Shown here piece after piece: positions 36,080-45,073 of a DNA stretch of 64,000 nucleotides (positions within the stretch are counted from its first letter, which is position 1; every line of letters begins with the position of its first letter). The translations under genes and the position numbers were made by a program. The stretch is taken from assembly GCF_004917075.1 (NCBI RefSeq), contig NZ_SSYB01000001.1, positions 1,099,478 through 1,163,477 on the forward strand, in the 5' to 3' direction. Below the pieces are notes generated by a model, which had not been told where the DNA came from, ran no database searches, and was given only the letters and a program-made list of their open reading frames with translations. This DNA comes from Geomonas edaphica (lineage in GTDB: Bacteria > Desulfobacterota > Desulfuromonadia > Geobacterales > Geobacteraceae).

Positions 36080-37015
36080 TTATCTAATTCCCATTTCTAA
36101 TTTGAAATAGGCCCTGCAAGAAGGACTTTGAGGGTCTTTATCGTCCGACTCATACTTGCCATAACATCCTCGCCTATAGGCTGCCCTAGCGCTATCCCTT
36201 TGGCCTAAAATCATGTAGGCATTACCTATTTCATACGCAGATTCGTCAGTCAAAGGTTTAGAGATCGAAATTTCAGCATCGACTAAACGTAACAAATTTG
36301 AAGCATCATTTACGTTTTCAGCAGCAGCCTTCGAAGCGTACTCGTGTGCTGTATTCAGGTCTTTAGCAGCGTCTTTACCTTCCCACAGTATTCCTGCATA
36401 TGTGTATTGAGCCTCCTCGCACCCATTGTCCGCAGCCCTTTTGATAAGAGCTATTCCTTCTGGTATGTTTTTCTTACAAGCATTACCCAACCAATACATT
36501 CTGCCAAGGTGATAAATACCACGAGGCTCATTCTTACTTGCAGAGCTTTTAAAGAGTTTAAAGGCTTTACTCATGCTCTTTTTTTCACCGTCAACTGTGC
36601 CGTTATTGTATTCAACCCCCAATTGGTCTTCAGCTATCGGGTTGCCATCTTTAGCAGATAACTTGAGATACTTTAGATATTTTTGCCTGTCTGGAACTAC
36701 CTCATTTCCAGACGAATATATTGCACTCAGCTGCAAGGAAGCTTCGTTATTATGCGCATCTGCAAGTCCAATCAACTGCCTTATCCCTGAATTGCTGTCT
36801 TGTTTGAACAGCTCGATAGCTGCGTCAACATCGTTGGCTTTTTCTGTTTTTGCACGTGTAGGAGGGGCTGCCTGAGGTTTTGAGGTAACAACCATCCCGT
36901 TGGGAAATAACAAATAAGCAGCTATCAACAGTATGACAAATGTGCAGGAGATGATTATTAAAGTTCGTGTTGCTTTTGCTTTGTAGATAGAAACATCAGG
37001 CCCATTAGCCGACAT
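36080..37015 (-). CDS. Membrane-anchored Sel1-repeat protein
   Basis: 311 residues: short cytoplasmic N-terminus, one transmembrane helix (about 19-37), a Pro/Ala linker, then Sel1-like repeats (EASLQLSAIYSSGNEVVPD, PIAEDQLGVEYNNGTVDGEK, PRGIYHLGRMYWLGNACKKN, EEAQYTYAGILWEGKDAAKD) and a final TPR-like hairpin. Such proteins scaffold protein interactions. GGAGG before the ATG. Divergent from the XRE regulator. Confidence 0.8.
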   Translation of the reverse strand: MSANGPDVSIYKAKATRTLIIISCTFVILLIAAYLLFPNGMVVTSKPQAAPPTRAKTEKANDVDAAIELFKQDSNSGIRQLIGLADAHNNEASLQLSAIYSSGNEVVPDRQKYLKYLKLSAKDGNPIAEDQLGVEYNNGTVDGEKKSMSKAFKLFKSSASKNEPRGIYHLGRMYWLGNACKKNIPEGIALIKRAADNGCEEAQYTYAGILWEGKDAAKDLNTAHEYASKAAAENVNDASNLLRLVDAEISISKPLTDESAYEIGNAYMILGQRDSARAAYRRGCYGKYESDDKDPQSPSCRAYFKLEMGIR

Positions 37016-37212
37016 AGGTAATCCTCCTCAGTATTGCCGTCAACGCCCCCTTGAACAAGTGGACCTTTTAAGAACACAAACATAGCAATTAAGGGCATAA
37101 GATGTACCATACAGGACATAAAAAGTCCAGACCTTGTTAGTTTAAGGTCATTACATGTTGTTACAAAACGATTTGCTTCTGCGGATACTCACCTAATAAA
37201 TCAGGAGGGTAT
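37016..37212. promoter_or_regulatory. Divergent control region with operator-like palindromes
   Basis: Two inverted repeats lie between the Sel1 gene and the XRE gene: GGACATAAAAAGTCC (around 37113-37127) and GACCTT...AAGGTC (around 37130-37149). They are candidate binding sites for the XRE protein. Confidence 0.45.
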
Positions 37213-37533
37213 ATGCAGACAGCCAAACAGCTACTTGGATTTAGGATTAGAGAGGTACGAAAGCTGAGGGGATTGTCTCAAGAGAAGCTAGCTGAAAAGG
37301 TGGGGGTAGATCCCAAGCAGATATCGAGGATCGAAGGGGGTAAGAGTGCTCCGTCTTTGGACACACTGGAGGCCATCGCTAAGCACCTCCAGGTAGAGAT
37401 GAAGGACCTATTTGACTTTCAGCACCTTGTACCTGAAGTAAGCATAGAGGATCAGGCATTGAGGTTGTTGGGAATGATGGATGAGGAGAGGAGAAAGTTG
37501 GCCGTTCGAATCTTATTGACGATAGCGGGGTAA
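37213..37533 (+). CDS. XRE-family transcriptional regulator
   Basis: 106 residues. HTH_3 domain at the N-terminus (LGFRIREVRKLRGLSQEKLAEKVGVDPKQISRIEGGKSAPSLDTLEAIAKHL) and a short helical C-terminal part. AGGAGG precedes the ATG. Likely controls the divergent Sel1 gene and itself; could be the element's repressor. Confidence 0.88.
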   Translation: MQTAKQLLGFRIREVRKLRGLSQEKLAEKVGVDPKQISRIEGGKSAPSLDTLEAIAKHLQVEMKDLFDFQHLVPEVSIEDQALRLLGMMDEERRKLAVRILLTIAG

Positions 37534-37543
37534 GGAGTTGGCC

Positions 37544-38425
37544 CTATCTGGCATTAAGCAAAGTTCCAATTTCCTCACTCAAAGCAGTGAGTTCTGAATC
37601 TAACAGTAGTGATATTCTTTCCGCATAAGTGTTCCAGAAACGGTTATCTGACTGGTTAAGAAAGGTGTAAAATCTGTCATAGGAGTTAAGCATCTCTCGC
37701 TTAACAGTTATATTTATAGGGTCATAGTCATTATAATGAATAATTGCCGCATTACCTGATGGCATTTTCCAATTAGTCTCATTATACTTTTGTGGCAAAT
37801 AATCATAAGGTATCTTAGCATCGTGTATTGCGATCCCGAATCCAACCTGTTCTATCAACACACTGCCCAAGAATGAAGACAACAAGGAATTAGTCCAACC
37901 CATCCAACACTGATTTAATATTTTACAATATCGCCTAGGTACTATAACAACTCCACTATTGAAATAAGGTACTCTTTTCCAAGAGTTTAAACCTAAGCCA
38001 GTAAAGGCTTGAATATAATTTTTACCCAATCCGTGTCGGAGTCCATGTTTTAAATTCTTTCTAGCATGGACCTTCTGAACAAGGTAATCAGTTAAATCCG
38101 AGAGGTTTAAAACCAAAGTATCGTGATCAAGCATTACCATGTAATCGAAATTGAAAAGATCTACAGCGTCCAGAGCTGATATTTTGTTAGAATATGGATA
38201 TATTTGTCTTGGTTGTTTAATAATGTATAGCTGCTTTTCATCAATGAGACTGACATTGGAAGTTGTGTCATTATCTGAATTTACAATTAACAGAAAAGGA
38301 CTACTTGCAAAAGCAGCGCCGTATTGCCTAATTGATCTAACTAGCAACACAGCAGCATTAATCCAAGCTATTTTAGGTTCGATTACACAGCAAAATAGCA
38401 CACGATTTTGCTTACAATTCATCAT
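37544..38425 (-). CDS. Glycosyltransferase-like protein (GT-A fold)
   Basis: 293 residues, third gene of a radical SAM cassette. MVMLDHDTLVL gives a DxD metal/nucleotide-sugar motif (about residue 110) and VPYFNSGVVIVPR the second GT-A landmark. A C-terminal helical part follows. No signal peptide or membrane helix. I prefer the ATG at 38425 (AGG eight bases upstream); the alternative at 38449 overlaps the previous gene by 38 bases. Strongly AT-rich codon use. Donor and acceptor unknown. Confidence 0.7.
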   Translation of the reverse strand: MMNCKQNRVLFCCVIEPKIAWINAAVLLVRSIRQYGAAFASSPFLLIVNSDNDTTSNVSLIDEKQLYIIKQPRQIYPYSNKISALDAVDLFNFDYMVMLDHDTLVLNLSDLTDYLVQKVHARKNLKHGLRHGLGKNYIQAFTGLGLNSWKRVPYFNSGVVIVPRRYCKILNQCWMGWTNSLLSSFLGSVLIEQVGFGIAIHDAKIPYDYLPQKYNETNWKMPSGNAAIIHYNDYDPINITVKREMLNSYDRFYTFLNQSDNRFWNTYAERISLLLDSELTALSEEIGTLLNAR

Positions 38426-39092
38426 TTTGTTGCCTGTAAACAACCTCATTTAAACATTTAACCATAACCTCAATCCCCTGTTCCAATTGGTACATTATCT
38501 GCTCTTGACACTGGTCTACAAAAATGTTTTCTACAAGCAAAAGGTCACGTATGACTGGAAAATTAATTTTACTTACCAGCTCTGTTTTGTCATATAGAAT
38601 CTCTCCGCTGGTTATATAAATATAATTTCTCCACCACCAATTGATTTCTTTTTGCACTACAGGCCATAACATTTTTAAAGAGTATACATTAGAACGGCCT
38701 CGTCTAAGGTAGGCATTTCGGACCTTGATAATAACATTATCACTTAACCTCGACTTCAAGTAATATATCAAATCATTGATGTCAGGCGCGCTTATCGGTA
38801 GAGAACCATATATTACTTTAGCCATCATGAAGAACTGCATTGTATTATAGGGTGGATACACCTTTATCTCAGCGTCTCCATAAGGTAAGATATGAATGAA
38901 GGGATGTCGCATGTGAATATTTTGCATTTCATTAATTATGCAAGGGTCAATAACGTCAAATATAGCTATTAGATCGATATCCTTCGCTTCAAAGTTATGC
39001 TTTTGCAAATAACTGCCATGTACTGCCAGATACGTCAGCCTGCTTCTAACATTCTCGAAAAGACCCCAAATTATCTCTTCTGTATACTGCAC
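38412..39092 (-). CDS. Nucleotidyltransferase-fold protein
   Basis: 226 residues. YLAVHGSYLQKHNFEAKDIDLIAIF carries the G-S-x(10)-D-x-D signature of the Pol-beta/MNT nucleotidyltransferase superfamily. The C-terminal half is helical. The GTG start directly follows the radical SAM stop codon (TAAGTG), with AGGGGGA as ribosome site, so translation is coupled. Product and substrate (nucleic acid, protein, sugar or antibiotic-like) are unknown. Confidence 0.75.
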   Translation of the reverse strand: MQYTEEIIWGLFENVRSRLTYLAVHGSYLQKHNFEAKDIDLIAIFDVIDPCIINEMQNIHMRHPFIHILPYGDAEIKVYPPYNTMQFFMMAKVIYGSLPISAPDINDLIYYLKSRLSDNVIIKVRNAYLRRGRSNVYSLKMLWPVVQKEINWWWRNYIYITSGEILYDKTELVSKINFPVIRDLLLVENIFVDQCQEQIMYQLEQGIEVMVKCLNEVVYRQQNDEL

Positions 39093-40202
39093 TTATCCCC
39101 CTGTTGCACATGCTATAATATTCTCCCTCGCTTCAGACGAATTTACAAGGGGTAAAATACAGTTAAAGTTGTTGGTCTCGCTTATTACTCTTTTAATTCT
39201 TTTGTCAAAGCTACTGGCAATGAGGTAAAGGCCATTAAGGCCGATATCGTTAGCGGCTAAGATGACTTGGTGATCACAAATGCTATGAAGATATTGATCT
39301 AAATCAAGATAAGGAAACTCACACACCATGTTCAATATGCCACAGTAATTGACAATACGTTTGGACGGTTTTATGGTTAGATTTGGGCCAGACATATAGC
39401 TAAAAGGTCTATACCCCCCCTCTCTCCCCCCAGCTAAAGACATATAATCTTCGACCCTTACAAAATCTAAATCACTCTGCAGTCGCATTCCCAATATTTT
39501 ACCTGTAAAGAAAATAGGGGAAAACTTTATTTTTGAATAGATACCACTCTTCAATTTCACACTGAGATCATCATGATCGAAGTCAGAGCCAATCTCGTCT
39601 AGGTAATTCATTGCAAATCGATCAAACATTTCATCTTCGATCAGTAAAGATCTAAAAGAACTTGTCACATTTGAGGCAGACTTGCCCAAAAGTTCATGAA
39701 CAAAAGTCATTATTGCATCAGTCGGAGTTTTGGCTTGATGGAACATATCAATACTAAACCTGACCTCTATTTTTTTGAAACGTGGGGCCATTTCCCGAAT
39801 AATCTTTAAAACAACCTCATCATTGGATCCTCTTCCACACCAATTCCCAGATGTGTTAATTGTTAAACTTGATGCTTTAATGTTACCCAGCAAGTAGCTT
39901 ACTTCTTTGATTGCATATAAGGGTTCTCCTCCTCCTGTTATCACTACTTCGTCAAGATTATAGCCATTCAAAGTTTCAACAATTTGTGCAATGTGATGGG
40001 ATATTCCGAGAGGATTTATCTTTCGATTTGTATTGCCATACATACAGAAATCACAGCCAACATCGCAATGGTTAGTCACTTCTATGGAACATTTTCGCAA
40101 GACGGGAAGAATCCGAGAATGGGGAGGTGTGATAGGCGTTATGCCCCCAGGCCCTTTCACGTGCGCCCTAACCATTTTAATTATGTCTGATGATGTTATC
40201 AT
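39093..40202 (-). CDS. Radical SAM enzyme
   Basis: 369 residues. CDVGCDFCMYG (C-x3-C-x2-C, about residue 45) binds the SAM-cleaving 4Fe-4S cluster, and VVITGGGEPL is the GGE motif; INTSGN and IEVRFSID are further barrel strands. The C-terminal part has scattered cysteines (NYCGILNMVCEF, SICDHQ, IACATGG) that might hold an auxiliary cluster but do not fit SPASM. The ATG at 40202 lacks a clear ribosome site. First gene of the three-gene cassette. Confidence 0.82.
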   Translation of the reverse strand: MITSSDIIKMVRAHVKGPGGITPITPPHSRILPVLRKCSIEVTNHCDVGCDFCMYGNTNRKINPLGISHHIAQIVETLNGYNLDEVVITGGGEPLYAIKEVSYLLGNIKASSLTINTSGNWCGRGSNDEVVLKIIREMAPRFKKIEVRFSIDMFHQAKTPTDAIMTFVHELLGKSASNVTSSFRSLLIEDEMFDRFAMNYLDEIGSDFDHDDLSVKLKSGIYSKIKFSPIFFTGKILGMRLQSDLDFVRVEDYMSLAGGREGGYRPFSYMSGPNLTIKPSKRIVNYCGILNMVCEFPYLDLDQYLHSICDHQVILAANDIGLNGLYLIASSFDKRIKRVISETNNFNCILPLVNSSEARENIIACATGG

Positions 40203-40455
40203 ATTAACAGTGAGTTCAACGATTCAATGATATGCTCAGAACTAAAGCAAGCTAGGGTTCACAATTTAATTGGACTAATATCTTGACATATACCATAAAA
40301 GCAACGAACAATGAAAGCACATTCACACTCTTTTGCCGCCATATTTACCCCACAAACCGACTTTACCATTAGCTCAACCCTTACACTTAATTCTTGAAAT
40401 AAATAACAAAACGAGTATTTTCGATCGTCATTTCAACCCCTATGGAGGGCGATCA

Positions 40456-41168
40456 ATGACGGCCGAAAGCAAAGATACCAGTAAGAACTATAAAAAGGGT
40501 AAGATCCACGACATCAGCCTTGAGCTGCTGAACAGGGACGTTGACCAACCCCGTAAGCACTTTGACCAGGACGAACATGAATCACTCAAGAAGTCGATTG
40601 CAGACAAGGGCCTGCTCTATCCGGTCCTCTTCCGAGTAGACGAGAACGACAACCTTATCCTTGTATCTGGAGAGAGAAGGCTTAAGGCATGTATGGATTT
40701 TGGTCAGCGTGTAGATCTATCTCCTGTCGATGAGAGTGAGGCTTTATATAACTTCCAGGCCAAGTACAATCCTTCCCAGAGCAGCTAGGAAATCTGATAG
40801 GGAAGGCACAGAACACCGTAGCAGATATACTCGGGCTGATGAAGCTCTCAGAGGAGATAAGAGAGGATGCTAGGCACAGGAAGGAGCTTAGCAGAGGGGC
40901 ATTGCTGAAGATTGCCAGGCTCAAGAGACCTATATCCCAGAGGAAGGCATATGATGCCCTTATTGCCTCTCTAGGTATGTCTAAGAAGGAGATTAAGAGA
41001 CCTCACCGAACTGCCACCAAGAAGACCATTGATGCCACTGACAACACCCTTAAGTGCATCAAGGGCATAGACCTTGAGACCCTTGGTGATGATAGAGATG
41101 CAGTGGTATCTAAGCTACAAGAATTGTTGCAGGAGATCCAGAATAAACTTGGGAGTATAGGTGCTTAG
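40456..41168 (+). pseudogene. Decayed ParB/Spo0J-family gene
   Basis: The first frame (40456-40788) encodes IHDISLELLNRDVDQPRKHFDQDE...GLLYPVLFRV...LVSGERRLKACMDFG, the ParB N-domain. About 20 residues that should follow (the IPA..ENLQR region) are missing, then QRVDLSPVDESEAL continues. Reading shifts frame around 40765-40775 and continues as EQLGNLIGKAQNTVADILGLM into the frame of 40839-41168. The gene is therefore broken by a deletion and a frameshift. GGAGG precedes the ATG at 40456. Confidence 0.8.
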
Positions 41169-41212
41169 GTTATATTGGCGCACCGATACAGCATTAGGCG
41201 CTAGAACAATTG

Positions 41213-41932
41213 TCACGTAACGCTTACCTCAAACCAACCGTCATCTTTCCTGGCAACATCAAGTTCTTTTTGCTTTATGAGGAAGCCAAGCACAATAATA
41301 GACACTAAAAAGGTACTTTTCCAGTCTTTGAAAACATCCACATCTGAATCGGGCCTTTTAGAACAACAGGAAAGAGGCCCTTCCTTTGTGTACAATGCCC
41401 CAGAATACTTAGACTTTATATTTTCGAATTTGAATGCGAATGGTTTGTGAGCCACGTTATTACGTAGGACATTTAGGCAATTACAATAGGCAATGATTTT
41501 TGAAGGAATTTCATCAAAGGCATCTGCGAGGTCTACTATTTGATTAAAACTCCAATTCTCGTACTGCCTTGGTAACCTTTTTATTTTTATTTGTATATAA
41601 GTCCAAAGCAAACTCTGTATGATCAGATGCAATTTAATGATTAAGTAGGAGTCATCGTCTTGCAACAAATTCTTGATGTATCCCTCTCCTACGCCTACTT
41701 CTTGTTCAACCCTCTTTAGGGGCCTATCAATTACTTCCGTTAAAAACGAAAAATATGCCTGCATTTCTCCTGTTGCATCAATTATTTTTTTGTCTTTGCC
41801 TTCAAAATGTTCAAAGACAACCTTCAGATTCTTTGCCTTACCAAAGTAGTAAGACAGAATCAGCTCTCTGGTTTGGAGCAAAAAATCAACATTAGGTAAA
41901 ACACCTGCATCCCACAACCCCTCGAATGACAT
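41213..41932 (-). CDS. HEPN-like protein
   Basis: 239 residues, mostly helical. CLNVLRNNVAHKPF gives the R-x4-H motif of HEPN ribonucleases near residue 152, placed after a long helix as in MAE/DUF-type HEPN proteins. No nucleotidyltransferase gene is directly adjacent (the nearest is at 38.4 kb). Possible toxin or RNA-cleaving defence effector; also could be a HEPN of unknown role. Confidence 0.55.
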   Translation of the reverse strand: MSFEGLWDAGVLPNVDFLLQTRELILSYYFGKAKNLKVVFEHFEGKDKKIIDATGEMQAYFSFLTEVIDRPLKRVEQEVGVGEGYIKNLLQDDDSYLIIKLHLIIQSLLWTYIQIKIKRLPRQYENWSFNQIVDLADAFDEIPSKIIAYCNCLNVLRNNVAHKPFAFKFENIKSKYSGALYTKEGPLSCCSKRPDSDVDVFKDWKSTFLVSIIVLGFLIKQKELDVARKDDGWFEVSVT

Positions 41933-42133
41933 AGATATGGCTCCTTCATGAAAACACGACAGGAAATACCACCTTTTATATCACAAACCGCTTGATTCTA
42001 GAAGAGGAATAGCCTGAGGATCGAGCCGGGGTCGTTCATTGACCGAAATGGATCAACGCTATACGGTGAGGGAGGTGACGCTAACTTTATAAAATGAAAT
42101 TGAAACGAACTACTGGCATACCTTGAGCTTATG

Positions 42134-42368
42134 TGTCATACCCTCCCCAAAAGGTATGACAGCTACAAACCCTGTATTCATGCGGGTTTGGCATACCTGG
42201 CATAGGTGTCACACCTTTTTTTGCTATTCGCTAATATATTGATGTGTAGGACATTATAGGAGAGAGTATCTTTTTTACCAATATAGGGTATGACAGGTAT
42301 GACACCCATGACACTCCCAGTATCCATGCGGGTTCCCAGTGGCACACCCTGTTTTTAAGGGTGTGACA
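42134..42368. repeat. Iteron-like repeat region next to the replication gene
   Basis: TGTCATACC (42134-42142) is inverted at 42153-42161 (GGTATGACA), which recurs in tandem at 42287-42295 and 42296-42304 and as GGTGTGACA at 42360-42368. GTATTCATGCGGGTT (42174-42188) recurs as GTATCCATGCGGGTT (42320-42334). TGGCATACC (42189-42197) and TGGCACACC (42340-42348) follow each copy, and GGTGTCACACC at 42205-42215 is a palindrome. A likely Rep/operator binding region or origin of the element. The remaining gap (41933-42455) shows no gene. Confidence 0.7.
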
Positions 42369-42393
42369 GGGTAGGACACTTTACCTTGATACA

Positions 42394-42424
42394 AGAAAAC
42401 CCCTTCCATTTCTAGAAGGGGTAT
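42394..42424 (-). terminator. Terminator after the prim-pol gene
   Basis: On the minus strand ACCCCTTC...GAAGGGGT followed by TTTCTTG. Confidence 0.65.
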
Positions 42425-42455
42425 CTTTGTTTATTGACCACGTCAATACAGTAGA

Positions 42456-44501
42456 TTACTCAGTTGGCCAATTCATTTCTGTATTTATGAACCTTTCGAA
42501 GCCTTTTCTACATTCTTCTAGCGAAGGGAATACGTAACAGTTCTTTCGTTCAGTTTTTTTACTGCCAGGGAGGCCAAATGATCTTTTCTCTTTTTTAAAG
42601 CTGTCACTAGGCACCATTACCTTTAGTTGCATACCTAATTCAATATCAGTAGCTTTATGTTTAAGCCCCACATCCTGGACAAACTTTTGATAGGATTGGT
42701 ACAGATACTCAGTCATAATCACACCATCACCCCAACCATCTTCTAGTGAACAATGCAACTTCCCAGTATCAAGAACGTGATGCCAAAACTTTTGTACAGG
42801 TGTAAAGCTTAGCTGCTTCGCTTCCCTTAAAGCTGCTGTCTGAGGATATTGTCTAAGGTTCATGTTCGAGATATCGTAGTTCATCAGGTAATGCAACAGA
42901 GCTTCCCTGCCACCGTTATCCATCTGGCGGCCTATTGCCTCAAAATATTGATGATCCTGAAGGTGCTTATTCCCAACGTCAATGATGAAGAACCTTCTTT
43001 CTCGTGGTCCTGCTGGTGCGGCCCAATCATTGTTGGTAGCAAACATCATGTGGAGGTTGTTCTTTATAGTAAAGGCATCCTTGCCCTTCATTTCGATATT
43101 GATGGTTGGTTCGGTGATCATCGACTTCAGCTTACCCTCTGCCGCCTTATCTCCAGCCCAAAACGCTTCGTCTGCGAATAACAGGCACTTCTCTTTCATG
43201 TGACCGTTGAACTTCCCTACAAGCTGGCTGCTGTCGTTCAAGAGCATGTAGTGTTGGCCGAAGAGCTTTCCAAATTCATTAGCAAAAACACCCTTGCCCG
43301 CCCCCATAGAGCCTCGCATTACGACCGCTACCCCGATTAATTCGTCTGGGCGCTGAACCACCTGGGCCATCCACGCTATCAGGTAGTCGTACACCGCTTT
43401 GTCACCATTGGCAATGTTCTCCTCGATATGCTTTAGGTAAAGGCTGCAATCACCTTCTTTTGGCTCTACGGCGAACCCCTTCCAGATGTTGTAGTATCCC
43501 TGTGGTGTGGTCCTTGGATTGAAGGTAAGCCCTTGGTACTGCCTACGGCTTGGATGTCCAAACCATGCTTCGCCAAGCTTTTGCTTCTTGCCCTCGATTT
43601 CTACATAGCGGTTGCAGTAGAAGTCCTTGAATCCCTTAACACTCATCAGCTCAAAGTCTGGTCTATTGAACGTTGGGCAGGTGATCTCTTCCAGCACCCA
43701 ACAGTTGCTTCCCATCTTGATAGCGGCATGTGTCTTGTTCAGTTCTAGGATCTCAGGAGGGATAGCACCAACCTCGTATCTATATGCGCTGGCAAGAGTC
43801 CTTTGTACCTCTTTACCTTGTAACGGTGGAACACACTTGCTGTTAGCACCAGCAACGACCTCCTCAGCCTCTGCATATGGCAGATTCTGTCTATTACACC
43901 CCATCGCCACCTTGAAAAGATGATCGTTTCTGCCACCTTCATGTACCACGTCCTCACTACCAGCAGGATACTTTGCCCCCAGAGCTTTCAGGATCAACCA
44001 CTCAGGAGCATCTGCTATCTCAACGGACGCATCTACGACCTGATAGCTGACACCGTCGATGACAGACTGTGGTGCTACGACATATCCACCATCACAGCGA
44101 ACATCAAGACCAAGCCCCACAAGACTTTTGCTGCCTGGAACGTGATAGCCTGGGTGCTTGAAGAAAATATGCTTTCCACCTGAAGGTGTCGTATGAGTTC
44201 TCGTCTCCGGAAGCTCACCATATTGGCGTTCCAGCTCTCTTAATGTTGCAGTCCCTGACACTCCATTCTTTTCATCAACGTCCAGCACCAACCATCCTGT
44301 CTCTGCACCGGTTGGGATTCCAATATTTGCATCGGGCCATTTATCCCACCACTGATTAATAACAGTTGTATCTGTAGTGGCGTCCTTGTGACCGTTTCCA
44401 CCTTTGATTGATGGGACCTTTCCGTTCTTCCATAACGGGAACACTGGAATCCCTTGTGCTACGTAATCAAGTGCTACCTGTTTCATATTTATATTTTCCA
44501 T
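42456..44501 (-). CDS. Prim-pol / SF3-type helicase replication protein
   Basis: 681 residues. N-terminal archaeo-eukaryotic primase-polymerase domain (about 5-190: GIPVFPLWKNGKVPSIKGG, NIGIPTGAETGWLVLDVDEKNG, THTTPSGGKHIFFKH), then a linker and a DUF5906-type AAA/SF3 helicase with Walker A RGSMGAGKGVF, LFADEAFW (Walker B) and MMFATNNDWAAP (sensor/motif C). GAGG lies 8 bases before the ATG. It would initiate replication of the excised element; an iteron-like region lies immediately downstream. Confidence 0.88.
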   Translation of the reverse strand: MENINMKQVALDYVAQGIPVFPLWKNGKVPSIKGGNGHKDATTDTTVINQWWDKWPDANIGIPTGAETGWLVLDVDEKNGVSGTATLRELERQYGELPETRTHTTPSGGKHIFFKHPGYHVPGSKSLVGLGLDVRCDGGYVVAPQSVIDGVSYQVVDASVEIADAPEWLILKALGAKYPAGSEDVVHEGGRNDHLFKVAMGCNRQNLPYAEAEEVVAGANSKCVPPLQGKEVQRTLASAYRYEVGAIPPEILELNKTHAAIKMGSNCWVLEEITCPTFNRPDFELMSVKGFKDFYCNRYVEIEGKKQKLGEAWFGHPSRRQYQGLTFNPRTTPQGYYNIWKGFAVEPKEGDCSLYLKHIEENIANGDKAVYDYLIAWMAQVVQRPDELIGVAVVMRGSMGAGKGVFANEFGKLFGQHYMLLNDSSQLVGKFNGHMKEKCLLFADEAFWAGDKAAEGKLKSMITEPTINIEMKGKDAFTIKNNLHMMFATNNDWAAPAGPRERRFFIIDVGNKHLQDHQYFEAIGRQMDNGGREALLHYLMNYDISNMNLRQYPQTAALREAKQLSFTPVQKFWHHVLDTGKLHCSLEDGWGDGVIMTEYLYQSYQKFVQDVGLKHKATDIELGMQLKVMVPSDSFKKEKRSFGLPGSKKTERKNCYVFPSLEECRKGFERFINTEMNWPTE

Positions 44502-44562
44502 CTTTAATACCTCGTATTAGAATAATTAGCTCCTCGCACGGAGCTTTTTGTTTATCAGCCAT
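44467..44562 (-). CDS. Possible 31-residue upstream peptide overlapping the prim-pol start
   Basis: AAAGGAGAGCCT precedes an ATG at 44562; the frame encodes MADKQKAPCEELIILIRGIK and on to a stop at 44467, overlapping the prim-pol gene by 35 bases. It contains the hairpin AGCTCC-TCGCAC-GGAGCT about 30 bases before the prim-pol ATG. Could regulate translation of the replication protein. Unproven. Confidence 0.4.
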   Translation of the reverse strand: MADKQKAPCEELIILIRGIKDGKYKYETGST

Positions 44563-44614
44563 AGGCTCTCCTTTTTTTACGTTGGTTTGATTTGCAATTT
44601 AAAAATCAGGGTTA

Positions 44615-44842
44615 TTACTCTTGATCGTTAATCGCCTCCTTTGCTTTCATGATCGCTTTAAGCCATTCGATTACGTCACATTCTCTGTAGCGGACCAATT
44701 TGCCAATTTTGATATAACGTGGACCAACACCTTTCCACCTATAATGTTCCAGCGTCTTCTCTGCGACCATCAAATATTGTGCAAGTTCTTTCTGATCCAT
44801 CAACTTTTTACCACACCCGTCTAAGTACTCCTCATTCTCCAT
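44615..44842 (-). CDS. Excisionase-like MerR/AlpA-type HTH protein
   Basis: 75 residues: KLMDQKELAQYLMVAEKTLEHYRWKGVGPRYIKIGKLVRYRECDVIEWLKAI is a winged HTH of the excisionase/AlpA family. Acts as a recombination-directionality factor or activator of integrase. AGGAGC before the ATG. Upstream of the prim-pol gene, probably co-transcribed. Confidence 0.82.
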   Translation of the reverse strand: MENEEYLDGCGKKLMDQKELAQYLMVAEKTLEHYRWKGVGPRYIKIGKLVRYRECDVIEWLKAIMKAKEAINDQE

Positions 44843-45002
44843 CTTTTTGCTCCTATCAACTCTGAATTTGATCGTCTTTTGTTTCGATCTTTATTGTTAT
44901 TAACCACCTCTTCAAAAGTTGGCATAAAAATTCAAAAGTACTCGGGAACAGTCAGAGGCATACATGATATTAATCACGTCACCTCATAGAACAGAGACAG
45001 AA

Positions 45003-45039
45003 TAAAAAAAAGACGGAAGCCTTGGTGGGCCTCCGTCTT
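45003..45039 (-). terminator. Terminator after the charged 100-aa gene
   Basis: AAGACGGAGGCC...GGCTTCCGTCTT on the minus strand followed by T8. Confidence 0.88.
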
Positions 45040-45073
45040 GGGTACTGCTGAAGCAGTTGCACTGTTGCTGGAA

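Noticed and set aside
39093-40202. Prokaryotic viperin (pVip)
   Set aside because: It has a CxxxCxxC radical SAM motif but not the viperin sequence around it, and viperin-typical context (nucleotide kinase) is absent.
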